A DNA stretch of 64,000 bases. Origin: Chryseobacterium sp. KLBC 52 (GTDB lineage Bacteria > Bacteroidota > Bacteroidia > Flavobacteriales > Weeksellaceae). The notes below the pieces were generated by a model. That model had not been told where the DNA came from. It did no database searches and saw only the letters and a list, made by a program, of their open reading frames with translations. Of this stretch, positions 8,957 to 17,051 are shown in pieces. Every line of letters begins with the position of its first letter. Positions within the stretch are counted from its first letter, which is position 1. The position numbers were made by a program, and so were the translations under genes. Location of the stretch: NCBI RefSeq assembly GCF_003347605.1, contig NZ_QDFZ01000002.1, forward strand, positions 62,001 through 126,000, written 5' to 3'.

Positions 8957-10215
8957 TGTAATGTTCCGTTTTTCTTAGTAGGTATAATAATTAATCTTAA
9001 AGAAGAATCTTTGTTGATATAACTCCACATCCAGTTGAAGAATATGGCCAGTTTATTTCGAACGCTCAAAATTAGCATTAAATGGAGAAACATCCAGAAA
9101 TACCAGGCCAGAAATCCCTGAAATTTTATAAACGGCAGATCAACAACGGCTCTGTGCTTCCCAATGGTCGCTAATGAGCCTTTATCATCATACTCGTATT
9201 CCTTCCATTCTTCCCGGCTTTTCTTTAAAAGATTTTTACCTAAATTTTTTGCCTGATTAATGGCTACATTGGCTACCTGAGGATGTCCATGCGGATATTT
9301 TGGTGTTTCCATATAGGCAATATCTCCGATCGCATAAATATTATCGTAACCTTGTATTTTATTATATCGATCTACTATATATCTGTTTCTTACTAATTTT
9401 TCTTCCGGAAAACCTCCTACTACATTTCCTGTAACTCCGGCTGCCCAGATCACATTATTGGATGGAATTTCTTTTCCACTTTTCAAATGAACTTTATCTC
9501 CGTCATAATCCGTTACCACTTCTCCACTCATAAAAGTTACCCCAAGATCTTTAAGGTATTTTTCGGACTTCTCCTGAGCCTCACTGCTCATTACTGCAAG
9601 CGGTTTTTCGGTAGAACTCACCAGAATAATCTTCAGATGATCAAAGTTCATATAAGGATAATCTCTCGGAAGGATGTCTTTTTTCATTTCAGCAAAAGCA
9701 CCGGCCAGTTCTACTCCTGTAGGACCGCTTCCTACGATGACAATATTCCAGTTTCCGTCATCGCTTCGGCTTTTTTCAATAATCAGTTTTTCAAAGGTCA
9801 TCAGAACATGATTTCTGATACTGATGGCTTCCTGGGTATTTTTCATCCCGAAAGCTTTCCCTTCCAATTCTTTATTCCCGAAAAAATTAGTTTTACAGCC
9901 CGTTGCAATGATGAGTTTATCATAAGTAAATTCTGCCTCGTCGGTAATAACTTTATTGCTGGCAGGATCTATTTCTTTAACTTCCGTCATACGGAACTGT
10001 GTGTTTCTGGACTGCTGAAAAATCTTTCTGAAGGGAAAAGAAATGTTGGAAGGTTCTATCCTTCCTGAGGCTACCTGATAAAAAAGCGGCTGAAACATAT
10101 GGTGGTTCATCCGATCGAGAACAATGACCTTTTTGTTCTTGTTATTCAATGTTTTTGCAAGCTGCAGCCCCGCAAATCCTCCTCCAATAATGATGATTTT
10201 TTCGCGTGTTTCCAT
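8953..10215 (-). CDS. ndh: NADH:quinone dehydrogenase type II (NDH-2)
   Basis: Single-subunit, non-proton-pumping NADH dehydrogenase that passes electrons from NADH via FAD to menaquinone at the inner-membrane face. The FAD Rossmann motif [13 protein letters not shown] is at the N-terminus, the NADH-binding motif [17 protein letters not shown] is central, and the FAD-contact motif [10 protein letters not shown] follows. The C-terminal [19 protein letters not shown] ... NWMWSYI is the hydrophobic amphipathic membrane anchor of the family. An in-frame TTG at 10224 overlaps the -7 promoter box, so the ATG at 10215 (METREKII) is the start. About 420 residues, normal. It overlaps trmD by 4 nt. Confidence 0.92.
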   Translation of the reverse strand: METREKIIIIGGGFAGLQLAKTLNNKNKKVIVLDRMNHHMFQPLFYQVASGRIEPSNISFPFRKIFQQSRNTQFRMTEVKEIDPASNKVITDEAEFTYDKLIIATGCKTNFFGNKELEGKAFGMKNTQEAISIRNHVLMTFEKLIIEKSRSDDGNWNIVIVGSGPTGVELAGAFAEMKKDILPRDYPYMNFDHLKIILVSSTEKPLAVMSSEAQEKSEKYLKDLGVTFMSGEVVTDYDGDKVHLKSGKEIPSNNVIWAAGVTGNVVGGFPEEKLVRNRYIVDRYNKIQGYDNIYAIGDIAYMETPKYPHGHPQVANVAINQAKNLGKNLLKKSREEWKEYEYDDKGSLATIGKHRAVVDLPFIKFQGFLAWYFWMFLHLMLILSVRNKLAIFFNWMWSYINKDSSLRLIIIPTKKNGTLQ

Positions 10216-10221
10216 AATACA

Positions 10222-10229
10222 CAAATTTA
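10222..10229 (-). promoter_or_regulatory. -7 promoter box of ndh-trmD
   Basis: Read on the minus strand, TAAATTTG matches TAnnTTTG perfectly and ends 6 nt before the ATG of ndh, implying a very short or absent leader. No clear TTG -33 element is seen. Confidence 0.55.
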
Positions 10230-10264
10230 CTGATTTTATTTTAGCATTTAGCAGTGAAAAAAGT

Positions 10265-10272
10265 TAGTTTTG
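10265..10272 (+). promoter_or_regulatory. -7 promoter box of the GH25 gene
   Basis: TAGTTTTG matches TAnnTTTG and ends 9 nt before the ATG at 10282. It is divergent from the ndh promoter, with 35 bp between the two boxes, so one protein bound there could affect both. Confidence 0.5.
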
Positions 10273-10281
10273 CAAAACTTT

Positions 10282-11145
10282 ATGACACCTAAAAAGTACA
10301 CCAAAAAAACTGCCAAACAAGTCCATAAAACGAGACGGAAGAAGTATTTTTTCCGAAGATGGGTGATATTGGCAATATTAACTGCAGCATTGATAGGAAC
10401 GGGTTTTTATTTAAAGCAGTCCGTCAGCTATTATTATGCATTGTACTTTAATAAATTTAAGCATAAAAAGCTTCATAACAGTGAAAAGGAAGCATCAAGA
10501 ATCCAAAGAATATTAGCCAGCAACCTTGATAAAACCTATGGTTTTGATGTTTCTCATTATCAGAACCGGGAAGACATCAAATGGGACAGTCTCAGCATCG
10601 GAAATAAAACGATTCCTTTGGAATTTGTTGTCATGCGCGCCACGATGGGAAACCGAAGTGCCGATAAACATTTTGACGAATTCTGGGAAAGTGCTAAAAA
10701 GCATGATCTGATCCGTGGTGCCTATCATTTTTACAGAGCCGATGAAGATCCTGTGATCCAGGCTAATAATTTTTTAGAAAATGTAAAACTTGAAAGCGGA
10801 GATCTTCCTCCTATTCTCGATATTGAAAAAATTCCGAAGCGTAAAACCAACAAAAAGCTGATTGAAGATCTGAAAGTATGGTGTAAAATTGTAGAAGATG
10901 CCTATGGAGAAAAGCCGATTATCTATACTTACTACCATTATTATAAAGATTTTCTGAAAGGCGAGTTTGAAGGTTACCCTTTATGGCTTGCCAATTACAA
11001 TGATGTTCCGTCTCCTTCACCTGACGATGAGTGGGACTTCTGGCAGTTTACAGAAAACGGAATTGTTCATGGTATCAATGCTAAAGTGGATCTTGATATT
11101 TACAATGGTAATTCATGGTCGTTAAAAAGGTTGACACTGGATTAA
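10282..11145 (+). CDS. Membrane-anchored GH25 (lysozyme-type) muramidase
   Basis: Glycoside hydrolase family 25 enzymes cleave the beta-1,4 bond between N-acetylmuramic acid and N-acetylglucosamine in peptidoglycan. From the ATG the protein has 287 aa: a very basic N-terminus (MTPKKYTKKTAKQ, KTRRKKYFFRRW), one membrane segment (about residues 32-48, WVILAILTAALIGTGFYL), then the catalytic domain beginning YGFDVSHYQ (active-site Asp) with LPPILDIEKI (Asp and Glu), WLANYN, WDFWQFTENG and VDLDIYNG. It is probably tethered to the inner membrane and faces the periplasm. An upstream in-frame TTG at 10270 lies in the -7 box and was rejected as the start. Stand-alone gene; role in wall turnover is inferred. 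Confidence 0.9.
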   Translation: MTPKKYTKKTAKQVHKTRRKKYFFRRWVILAILTAALIGTGFYLKQSVSYYYALYFNKFKHKKLHNSEKEASRIQRILASNLDKTYGFDVSHYQNREDIKWDSLSIGNKTIPLEFVVMRATMGNRSADKHFDEFWESAKKHDLIRGAYHFYRADEDPVIQANNFLENVKLESGDLPPILDIEKIPKRKTNKKLIEDLKVWCKIVEDAYGEKPIIYTYYHYYKDFLKGEFEGYPLWLANYNDVPSPSPDDEWDFWQFTENGIVHGINAKVDLDIYNGNSWSLKRLTLD

Positions 11146-11259
11146 AAGAAAGGAAACGAAAGCAGAAAAATAGGAATTGATACAATTTTAAGGAGTCAAT
11201 TTTTAAAATGAGCTGACGGATATCACTTCCATCCTCCATCTCCCTGCTTCCAGCCTTTA

Positions 11260-12915
11260 CTAATTACTTTTTCCTAAAAAATTCAGAATATCTGTATTGA
11301 GCTGATCTGCATTTTCAAAAGGAATCATATGGGTGGCCTTGTTGTAGATTTTAAGTTCAGCATGGGGTATTTCTTGAGCAATAAGTTCGGTATGATCACG
11401 TTTGATCACATCATTCTCACCGGCAATAACCAATACTCTACTTTCAATTTTATTTAAATCTTTCTTTGCAATGCGCGGCTGTGTCAGCATAATTTTTAAA
11501 AGCCTTTGCTCATTAAACTTTTCAGGATTTTTCAGCTCCTTCATCACCAGCATTTTATTTTCAAAATGATCAGTAAGCCTGTCATCTACTCCATCAGGAA
11601 ATGCATTAGCTCCAATTACAATCAGCTTATTCAGTTTTTCAGGATATTTCAGGGCAAATTCCAGTCCGGTATTTCCACCATCACTCCAGCCAGCGATATT
11701 CACTTTATTGAGTTTTAATTGATCTGCGACTGCTTTTACATCATCAGCAAACATTTTGTAGGTAAAATCCTTTTTAGAGGAATCTACACTTTTCCCTTGT
11801 CCTCTTGTATCTATAGCAATTACTTTATACTGCTTTGATAAAACAGGAATCTGCTGATAGAAATCTTTAATACTTCCGGCATTGCCATGAAGCAGCATCA
11901 ATGGTTCTCCTTCACCATAGACCTCATAATAAAGGTTGGTATCCTGAAGTTTCAGATAGTTTCCCACGGCTTTATTTTGCCCATACACGGTTTGCTCCGA
12001 TTCCTGAATATATTTTGATACATCAGGCATCAGTGCTTCTGCGCTATCATCTGCAAAACCGTTTTCATCATCCGTATTTTGGTCTCCGTTTTTATCCATT
12101 TTCACATCGATATTAATGGCAGGTGCGGCGAGAGTCATTTTTGTCCACTCCCCGTAAAATTTTCTTATAAATCCTGTTTTGAATAACGCTGCACTTATAT
12201 TGACTCTCCCTTCAAATTCTTTTAAAAACTGAATTCCTATAAAAAACCTTCCCTGTACCCAGATATTATGGTCATTAACATCCAAGGTATAAGTTCCGTC
12301 TTTAATCATATCGCTGGTAAGTTCAACGGTAATTTCTTCATCAAGAATATTTTTATCCGGAAAACCATCTTTTTCACTATAAATAGTATACCGCATGATG
12401 ACAGGCTTATCAGAAGTATAGCTGGCAATATTCAGGTTAATATTCTTAATCTTTGATTTCTTTTTAGCATTAAAAGCCAATGCGGTTTCACCAAGAAAAT
12501 CTTCTTTTCTGAGTTGTGGATTTACAGAATACATAACGCTTTTTGTCCTGGTATTGACTCCCCAGTTTTTATCAACAAGCTTCTTAGGCTTAATAGTAAT
12601 CTCTTTAATATTTTTAGTTTTCTCTGTTAAAAATATTTTTTGCTGATCATATTTTTTAAAATTCTGAATTGTTTCCTGGTAAGGGTCAAATCCCGGTACT
12701 TCTATTTTTATTTTTTGCCGGGGATCTGTATTGGAAAGATCAATTGAAAAATTTCCTTTTTCATCAGAGATTGTTCCTATTGATTGTTTTTCAATTCCAA
12801 TTTTCACATAGGGAATCGGATGGTTCTCATTTTTTGAAATAATGGTTCCGGAAATAACCTGGGCATGGAAAGCAGAAGCAGTGAAAAGGAAGAATAAAGT
12901 ATGATCTATTTTCAT
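11260..12915 (-). CDS. Secreted fusion: carboxypeptidase-regulatory-like domain plus alpha/beta hydrolase
   Basis: A 551-aa exported protein. A signal peptide (to FHAQ, residue 19) is followed by a CarboxypepD_reg-like beta-sandwich (about 20-95; GTIISKNENHPIPYVKIGI, GTISDEKGNFSI), a middle domain of about 220 residues that I do not recognise, and an alpha/beta hydrolase (about 325-551). In the hydrolase, PLMLLHGNAGS gives the oxyanion region, Ser411 in GWSDGGN is the nucleophile, Asp502 in AGENDVI and His529 in ATHMIPF complete the triad. The substrate is unknown; an ester is the general expectation. The regulatory-like domain usually appears in TonB receptors or surface proteins, so this fusion suggests an envelope location. 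Confidence 0.85.
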   Translation of the reverse strand: MKIDHTLFFLFTASAFHAQVISGTIISKNENHPIPYVKIGIEKQSIGTISDEKGNFSIDLSNTDPRQKIKIEVPGFDPYQETIQNFKKYDQQKIFLTEKTKNIKEITIKPKKLVDKNWGVNTRTKSVMYSVNPQLRKEDFLGETALAFNAKKKSKIKNINLNIASYTSDKPVIMRYTIYSEKDGFPDKNILDEEITVELTSDMIKDGTYTLDVNDHNIWVQGRFFIGIQFLKEFEGRVNISAALFKTGFIRKFYGEWTKMTLAAPAINIDVKMDKNGDQNTDDENGFADDSAEALMPDVSKYIQESEQTVYGQNKAVGNYLKLQDTNLYYEVYGEGEPLMLLHGNAGSIKDFYQQIPVLSKQYKVIAIDTRGQGKSVDSSKKDFTYKMFADDVKAVADQLKLNKVNIAGWSDGGNTGLEFALKYPEKLNKLIVIGANAFPDGVDDRLTDHFENKMLVMKELKNPEKFNEQRLLKIMLTQPRIAKKDLNKIESRVLVIAGENDVIKRDHTELIAQEIPHAELKIYNKATHMIPFENADQLNTDILNFLGKSN

Positions 12916-13036
12916 GTTAAAAGTTTAAAGCAAACTTATTTATTTTCAACAGCCCAATATCCCAATACTATATTAAAATTATTCTCCCTTTAGTTAAAGT
13001 TGTTTTAAATATTTCCTGATTTTAAATATTTCCTAC

Positions 13037-13549
13037 TTAAAGGATACTCATAATTTCTTCCCACGAATGCACTCTTTTGTAAGTATCATTTTCTATCAGC
13101 TCATTATGAGGCTGGGTAAATATCAGTCTCTGCCCTGAAAAATGATCTAAATTTTTAGGATAATCATCAATCATGATATCTCCGGACACTACTTTTTTGC
13201 TTCCACAAAGCACAATCTGTTCCCAGGTAATGAATGGAAAATGCTCTGCCAGCCAATCGTATTTTTCTCTTAAACTGTTCGGAAATTCCATTCCGGCAGA
13301 AACAATATAGAGTTCATATTTATTATTCAGATATTCCATTGCCTCACGGCTTCCTTTCATGACAGGTAAGGTTCTGAAAAAACCGACTTCATTCACGTGT
13401 TTTTTTCCATTGGGAAAAGACTCTATCTCAGGCTTACCAGCCAAATCACTGATTTCAATTTCTCTTCCTGTATCTCTTTTTTCAAATTGCGCCAGCTGAT
13501 GATATACATCCGCCATTACCCCGTCCATATCGACAATAACTTTTTTCAT
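13037..13549 (-). CDS. 5'(3')-deoxyribonucleotidase-like HAD phosphatase
   Basis: 170-aa cytoplasmic HAD-superfamily phosphatase resembling the NT5C family, which dephosphorylates deoxyribonucleoside monophosphates. The N-terminal IVDMDGVMAD contains the nucleophile Asp7 and acid/base Asp9. YIVSAGMEFP supplies motif II, KKVVSGDIMIDD carries the motif III Lys and the motif IV Asp pair. Length fits the family. The gene stands alone, reading away from the ABC-F gene. Substrate choice is inferred from family resemblance only. Confidence 0.88.
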   Translation of the reverse strand: MKKVIVDMDGVMADVYHQLAQFEKRDTGREIEISDLAGKPEIESFPNGKKHVNEVGFFRTLPVMKGSREAMEYLNNKYELYIVSAGMEFPNSLREKYDWLAEHFPFITWEQIVLCGSKKVVSGDIMIDDYPKNLDHFSGQRLIFTQPHNELIENDTYKRVHSWEEIMSIL

Positions 13550-13716
13550 TACTTCAATCAGATTTTGTATTATATATTCCTATTTACAATGTACATTTCA
13601 TTGTGTTGATCAAATTTACTGATTAGTTTTTTCAGATAAGGGGCACAGTTTATTAAAAAATTATAAATATTCATTTTTATAAAAGAGCTTGCGGGAAGTT
13701 TTAGGCTACATTTTCG

Positions 13717-13724
13717 TATTTTTG
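13717..13724 (+). promoter_or_regulatory. -7 promoter box of the ABC-F gene
   Basis: TATTTTTG matches TAnnTTTG and ends 39 nt before the ATG at 13764, leaving room for an ordinary leader. A TTG at 13689-13691 is too far upstream to be a good -33 element. Confidence 0.5.
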
Positions 13725-13763
13725 CGTTTCAATTGAAATTTAAAATCAAACTATTAATTCCCA

Positions 13764-15656
13764 ATGAATTACGTTTCTGCAGAAAATCTTACCAAATCTT
13801 ACGGCATCAAAGTTTTGTTTAAAAATATTGCTTTCCACATCAATGAGGGAGATAAAATAGCGATTGTTGCCAAAAACGGAAGTGGAAAATCTACGCTTCT
13901 GAAAATATTAATGGGTAAAGAAATTGCAGACAGCGGAACTGTGGTCATCAATAAAGATATTCAGGTGGTATTATTTGATCAGGAAATTGATTATGATCCT
14001 AAGCTGAGCATTGAAGAATTTATGATGACCCTTGATTCCGAGCCTATCCTCGCACTTAAAAATTATCACAAATCGCTCCATTCTACAGATAATGATTTTA
14101 TTGAGAAAGCATTGGCTGATATGGAAGTTCATAAAGCCTGGGATCTGGAGAATGAAATGAAACAGATTCTTTCCCAGCTTAAAATCACTGATCTGGATGC
14201 TAAAATGGGCACTCTTTCCGGAGGACAGATCAAACGTGTAGCGTTAGCTAAACTTTTAACAGAAACAAGAGCTGAGCACAGGCATACCCTTCTTATCATG
14301 GACGAACCTACCAACCACCTGGATGTGGATATGGTAGAATGGCTTGAAAACTATCTGAACAAAGCAAAAATCACTTTATTGCTTGTCACCCACGACCGAT
14401 ATTTCCTCGACAGTGTTTGTGACAGTATCTGGGAAATGGAGGATCAGAATCTGTATGTTCACAACGGTTCTTATGCAACTTACCTTGAGAACAAGATGAT
14501 TCGCGAGGAAAATCTTAATGCCACAATTGACAAGGCCAATAACCTTTACAGAAAGGAACTGGAATGGATGCGAAGACAGCCAAAAGCCAGAACCACAAAA
14601 TCAAAAAGCAGAATTGATGCTTTCTACGAGACTGAAAAAGTAGCCAAAACCGATACCAGAAAGGACGGACTGGAACTGGATTTTGAAATGAAACGTTTGG
14701 GAAATAAAATTCTTGAACTTAAACATATTGATAAAAGTTTTGGACCTAAAGTTTTACTGAAAGATTTCAGCTACCAGTTTCAACGTGGAGAAAAAGTGGG
14801 AATCATTGGAAAAAATGGTGCTGGAAAATCTACCCTGCTTAATATTATTCAAGGTTTTGAAAAAGCCGACAAGGGAGAAATTGAAACGGGAGAAACTATT
14901 TCTTTCGGTTATTTCTCACAAAAAGGCCTTACTTATAAAGAAGATGAACGTGTGATTGATTTCATCAAAGAAATTGCAGAATTTTATCCTTTAGCTAATG
15001 GCAAAAGTTTATCAGCATCACAGTTCTTAAGATTATTTTTATTTGACGATCAGACACAATATTCTCCTATTTCCAAACTTTCCGGAGGTGAAAAGAGAAG
15101 ACTTCATCTGATGTATATTTTGTATCAGAATCCTAACTTCCTGATTTTTGATGAACCTACAAATGACCTGGATCTTCCTACATTAACCGTTCTGGAAAAT
15201 TTCCTTCAGCAATTTCAGGGATCTTTAATTATTGTTTCCCACGACAGATATTTCATGGATAGAATTGTAGACCATGTTCTGGCTTTTGAAGGAAACGGAA
15301 AAATCAGAGATTTCGTAGGAAACTTCTCAGAATACAGAGAAGCTAGAAGCCGTGAAGAAGCTTTAGAAAAAAATGCAGTGGTAAAACCTGAGCCTGTAAA
15401 AGAAATTGTTTCTTCAACAGAAAGTACTCAGTCTTCCAGTTCTAAAAGAAAACTCACTTTTAAAGAACAAAGGGAACTGGAAACCATTGAAAAAGAAATG
15501 CCTGAACTGGAAGAACAGCGCACTAAAATTCTGGATAAGCTCAACAACGAGGCTGATTACGAAAAGATAGCCACACTTTCTTCAGAACTGGAAGCCGTTT
15601 CAGAAAAACTGGAGAACCATGAAATGAGATGGCTGGAACTTCAGGAAATCCTTTAA
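13764..15656 (+). CDS. ABC-F family ATPase, Uup-like
   Basis: Soluble tandem ATPase of the ABC-F group, which bind ribosomes or act in nucleic acid metabolism rather than transport. No membrane segment is present. The first ABC domain has Walker A AKNGSGKST, signature LSGGQ and Walker B LLIMDEPTNHLD. A linker (about 245-320, rich in Lys/Arg, RKELEWMRRQPKART) is the ABC-F hallmark. The second ABC domain has GKNGAGKST, LSGGEKRR and FLIFDEPTNDLD. The C-terminal ~75 residues are a charged coiled coil (about 560-630), as in Uup. This tail favours Uup over EttA. 630 aa, normal. Confidence 0.92.
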   Translation: MNYVSAENLTKSYGIKVLFKNIAFHINEGDKIAIVAKNGSGKSTLLKILMGKEIADSGTVVINKDIQVVLFDQEIDYDPKLSIEEFMMTLDSEPILALKNYHKSLHSTDNDFIEKALADMEVHKAWDLENEMKQILSQLKITDLDAKMGTLSGGQIKRVALAKLLTETRAEHRHTLLIMDEPTNHLDVDMVEWLENYLNKAKITLLLVTHDRYFLDSVCDSIWEMEDQNLYVHNGSYATYLENKMIREENLNATIDKANNLYRKELEWMRRQPKARTTKSKSRIDAFYETEKVAKTDTRKDGLELDFEMKRLGNKILELKHIDKSFGPKVLLKDFSYQFQRGEKVGIIGKNGAGKSTLLNIIQGFEKADKGEIETGETISFGYFSQKGLTYKEDERVIDFIKEIAEFYPLANGKSLSASQFLRLFLFDDQTQYSPISKLSGGEKRRLHLMYILYQNPNFLIFDEPTNDLDLPTLTVLENFLQQFQGSLIIVSHDRYFMDRIVDHVLAFEGNGKIRDFVGNFSEYREARSREEALEKNAVVKPEPVKEIVSSTESTQSSSSKRKLTFKEQRELETIEKEMPELEEQRTKILDKLNNEADYEKIATLSSELEAVSEKLENHEMRWLELQEIL

Positions 15657-15672
15657 TAATGATGAATTAAAA

Positions 15673-15806
15673 TTATGAATTATGAATGAATTCAAGGTTC
15701 AAAGTTTAAAGTTCAAGGTTGATAGCAGTCGTGATTAGAGGTTCCCAACTCGTTTACACTCAAACCCTAAAACTCTCAAACGCTCTGACTCATTCATAAT
15801 TCATAA
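15673..15806. repeat. Intergenic element with 17-bp inverted arms and heptamer repeats
   Basis: Between convergent ABC-F and oxidoreductase genes, TTATGAATTATGAATGA (15673-15689) is perfectly inverted at 15790-15806. The left arm continues a 7-nt periodic pattern (AATTATG twice), and 15691-15718 holds four heptamers of another pattern: TTCAAGG, TTCAAAG, TTTAAAG, TTCAAGG. There is no coding capacity. The structure could act as a bidirectional terminator or be a small mobile-type repeat. Confidence 0.7.
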
Positions 15807-15814
15807 CTCATCAT

Positions 15815-16870
15815 TTATAATTTTACTATTCTTTCTTCTTTTGCACTTTCCAGCGAAGCATCTATAATTTTCATATTCTGAATAACTTCTTTTCCGGGAG
15901 AGGGTAAAGCATATCCAAAAACGATGTGTTCATAGATCTGCTGATAATAATTCATATAATTTCCGGCTTCACTTGAAGTAAGAATTCTTTCTGTTTCGGA
16001 ATGATCGTTCAGGAAGTTTAAAATTCCGTCCGGTCCTTTCAGAGGCTGCGTCCATTCTTTACCATATTCAGGAATAGCACCTGCTACCAGTTCATTTTCC
16101 TGATTATCGGTTCTTTCCTGCAGGAAAGTACCTCGGTCTCCATGAATTGTGTAAGCATAATGGCCTTCTTTGCTGAAAACAGACGATTTCAGTCTTACTC
16201 TCAGATTATCTTTATAGAATAAGAGAATTTCAAAATAATCGTTAGCAAACTCAGCTCCTTTCATAGAAAACACGTCTGCAAACAATTTTTCAGGATATCC
16301 AAAGTACTGCACTGCCTGATCTACAAGATGTGCCCCCAGATCGTGAAGTGATCCTGATCCCACCTGATCCGGGCTTTCTTTATGCTGTTTTCCACTGGCA
16401 GTGGTACGGAATCTGTCAAAACGGATTTCAGCTTCTTTAATATTCCCTGTTTTCTTAGCATCAAGAATCTTTTGAACCTGTAAAAAATCGCGGTCGAATC
16501 TTCTGTTTTGATAGACACTCAAAAACAATCCCTTTTCTTCTGCCAATTGTACCAGCTCCTCTGCTTCAGCAACATTTACTGTAAAAGGCTTTTCCACAAT
16601 AATGTTTTTTCCCGCTTCCAGTGCTTTTTTGGCGTACTCATAATGGGTCTGAACCGGAGTATTGATAATCACCAGTTCTATATCTGCCTGCTGAAGCATT
16701 TCTTCCACAGAGCGGTAGATGGTTGCATCCGGATACTTTTCCTTCGATTCTTCCTTGCTTCTTTCCACCACAGCAGACATAAAGAATCCCGGATGTTCCT
16801 TTAAAAAAGGCGCGTGGAATACTTTTCCGCTCATTCCAAAGGCACAAAGCCCTGCTTTTACCAATTGCAT
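15815..16870 (-). CDS. Gfo/Idh/MocA family oxidoreductase
   Basis: 351-aa NAD(P)-dependent dehydrogenase of sugars, inositols or similar polyols. The N-terminal Rossmann fold begins MQLVKAGLCAFGMSGKVFHA (a variant GxGxxG), VIINTPVQTHYEYAKKAL follows, and EKPFTVNVAEAEEL contains the conserved EKP lysine. The C-terminal alpha/beta domain has GSGSLHDLGAHLVDQA with the active-site Asp-x3-His pattern. A longer frame to 16945 exists, but the TATATTTG box lies inside it, so the ATG at 16870 is preferred. The ortholog group resembles YhhX-like proteins; the substrate is not known. Confidence 0.88.
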   Translation of the reverse strand: MQLVKAGLCAFGMSGKVFHAPFLKEHPGFFMSAVVERSKEESKEKYPDATIYRSVEEMLQQADIELVIINTPVQTHYEYAKKALEAGKNIIVEKPFTVNVAEAEELVQLAEEKGLFLSVYQNRRFDRDFLQVQKILDAKKTGNIKEAEIRFDRFRTTASGKQHKESPDQVGSGSLHDLGAHLVDQAVQYFGYPEKLFADVFSMKGAEFANDYFEILLFYKDNLRVRLKSSVFSKEGHYAYTIHGDRGTFLQERTDNQENELVAGAIPEYGKEWTQPLKGPDGILNFLNDHSETERILTSSEAGNYMNYYQQIYEHIVFGYALPSPGKEVIQNMKIIDASLESAKEERIVKL

Positions 16871-16884
16871 ATTATAATTTTTAA

Positions 16885-16892
16885 CAAATATA
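16885..16892 (-). promoter_or_regulatory. -7 promoter box of the Gfo/Idh/MocA gene
   Basis: Minus-strand TATATTTG matches TAnnTTTG 14 nt before the ATG at 16870. It decides the start codon because upstream in-frame ATGs (16945, 16897) precede the promoter. Confidence 0.5.
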
Positions 16893-16962
16893 TTCATAAA
16901 AATTTCTCTATCCCTTAGCCTAAAGGAGCTATAGAAATAATCCATCTCATGAACTGTAAAAA

Positions 16963-16978
16963 TATGATTTAAATCATA
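16963..16978. promoter_or_regulatory. 16-bp perfect palindrome upstream of the siderophore receptor
   Basis: TATGATTTAAATCATA is a perfect palindrome centred about 43 bp before the -7 box of the TonB-dependent receptor gene. Iron-receptor genes are usually controlled by Fur or a similar regulator, so this is a candidate operator; it does not match the E. coli Fur box. Confidence 0.4.
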
Positions 16979-17009
16979 AAATTATTTTTATCTATTCTAA
17001 ACAAATACT

Positions 17010-17017
17010 TACATTTG
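17010..17017 (+). promoter_or_regulatory. -7 promoter box of the siderophore receptor gene
   Basis: TACATTTG matches TAnnTTTG and ends 34 nt before the ATG at 17052. Confidence 0.5.
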
Positions 17018-17051
17018 CGCCTTATTTAAAACTGTTCTACATAAAAATAAA

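Noticed and set aside
16870..16945. Longer start for the Gfo/Idh/MocA gene
   Set aside because: The -7 promoter box (16885-16892) falls inside the extra stretch and the extension is not part of the Rossmann fold.
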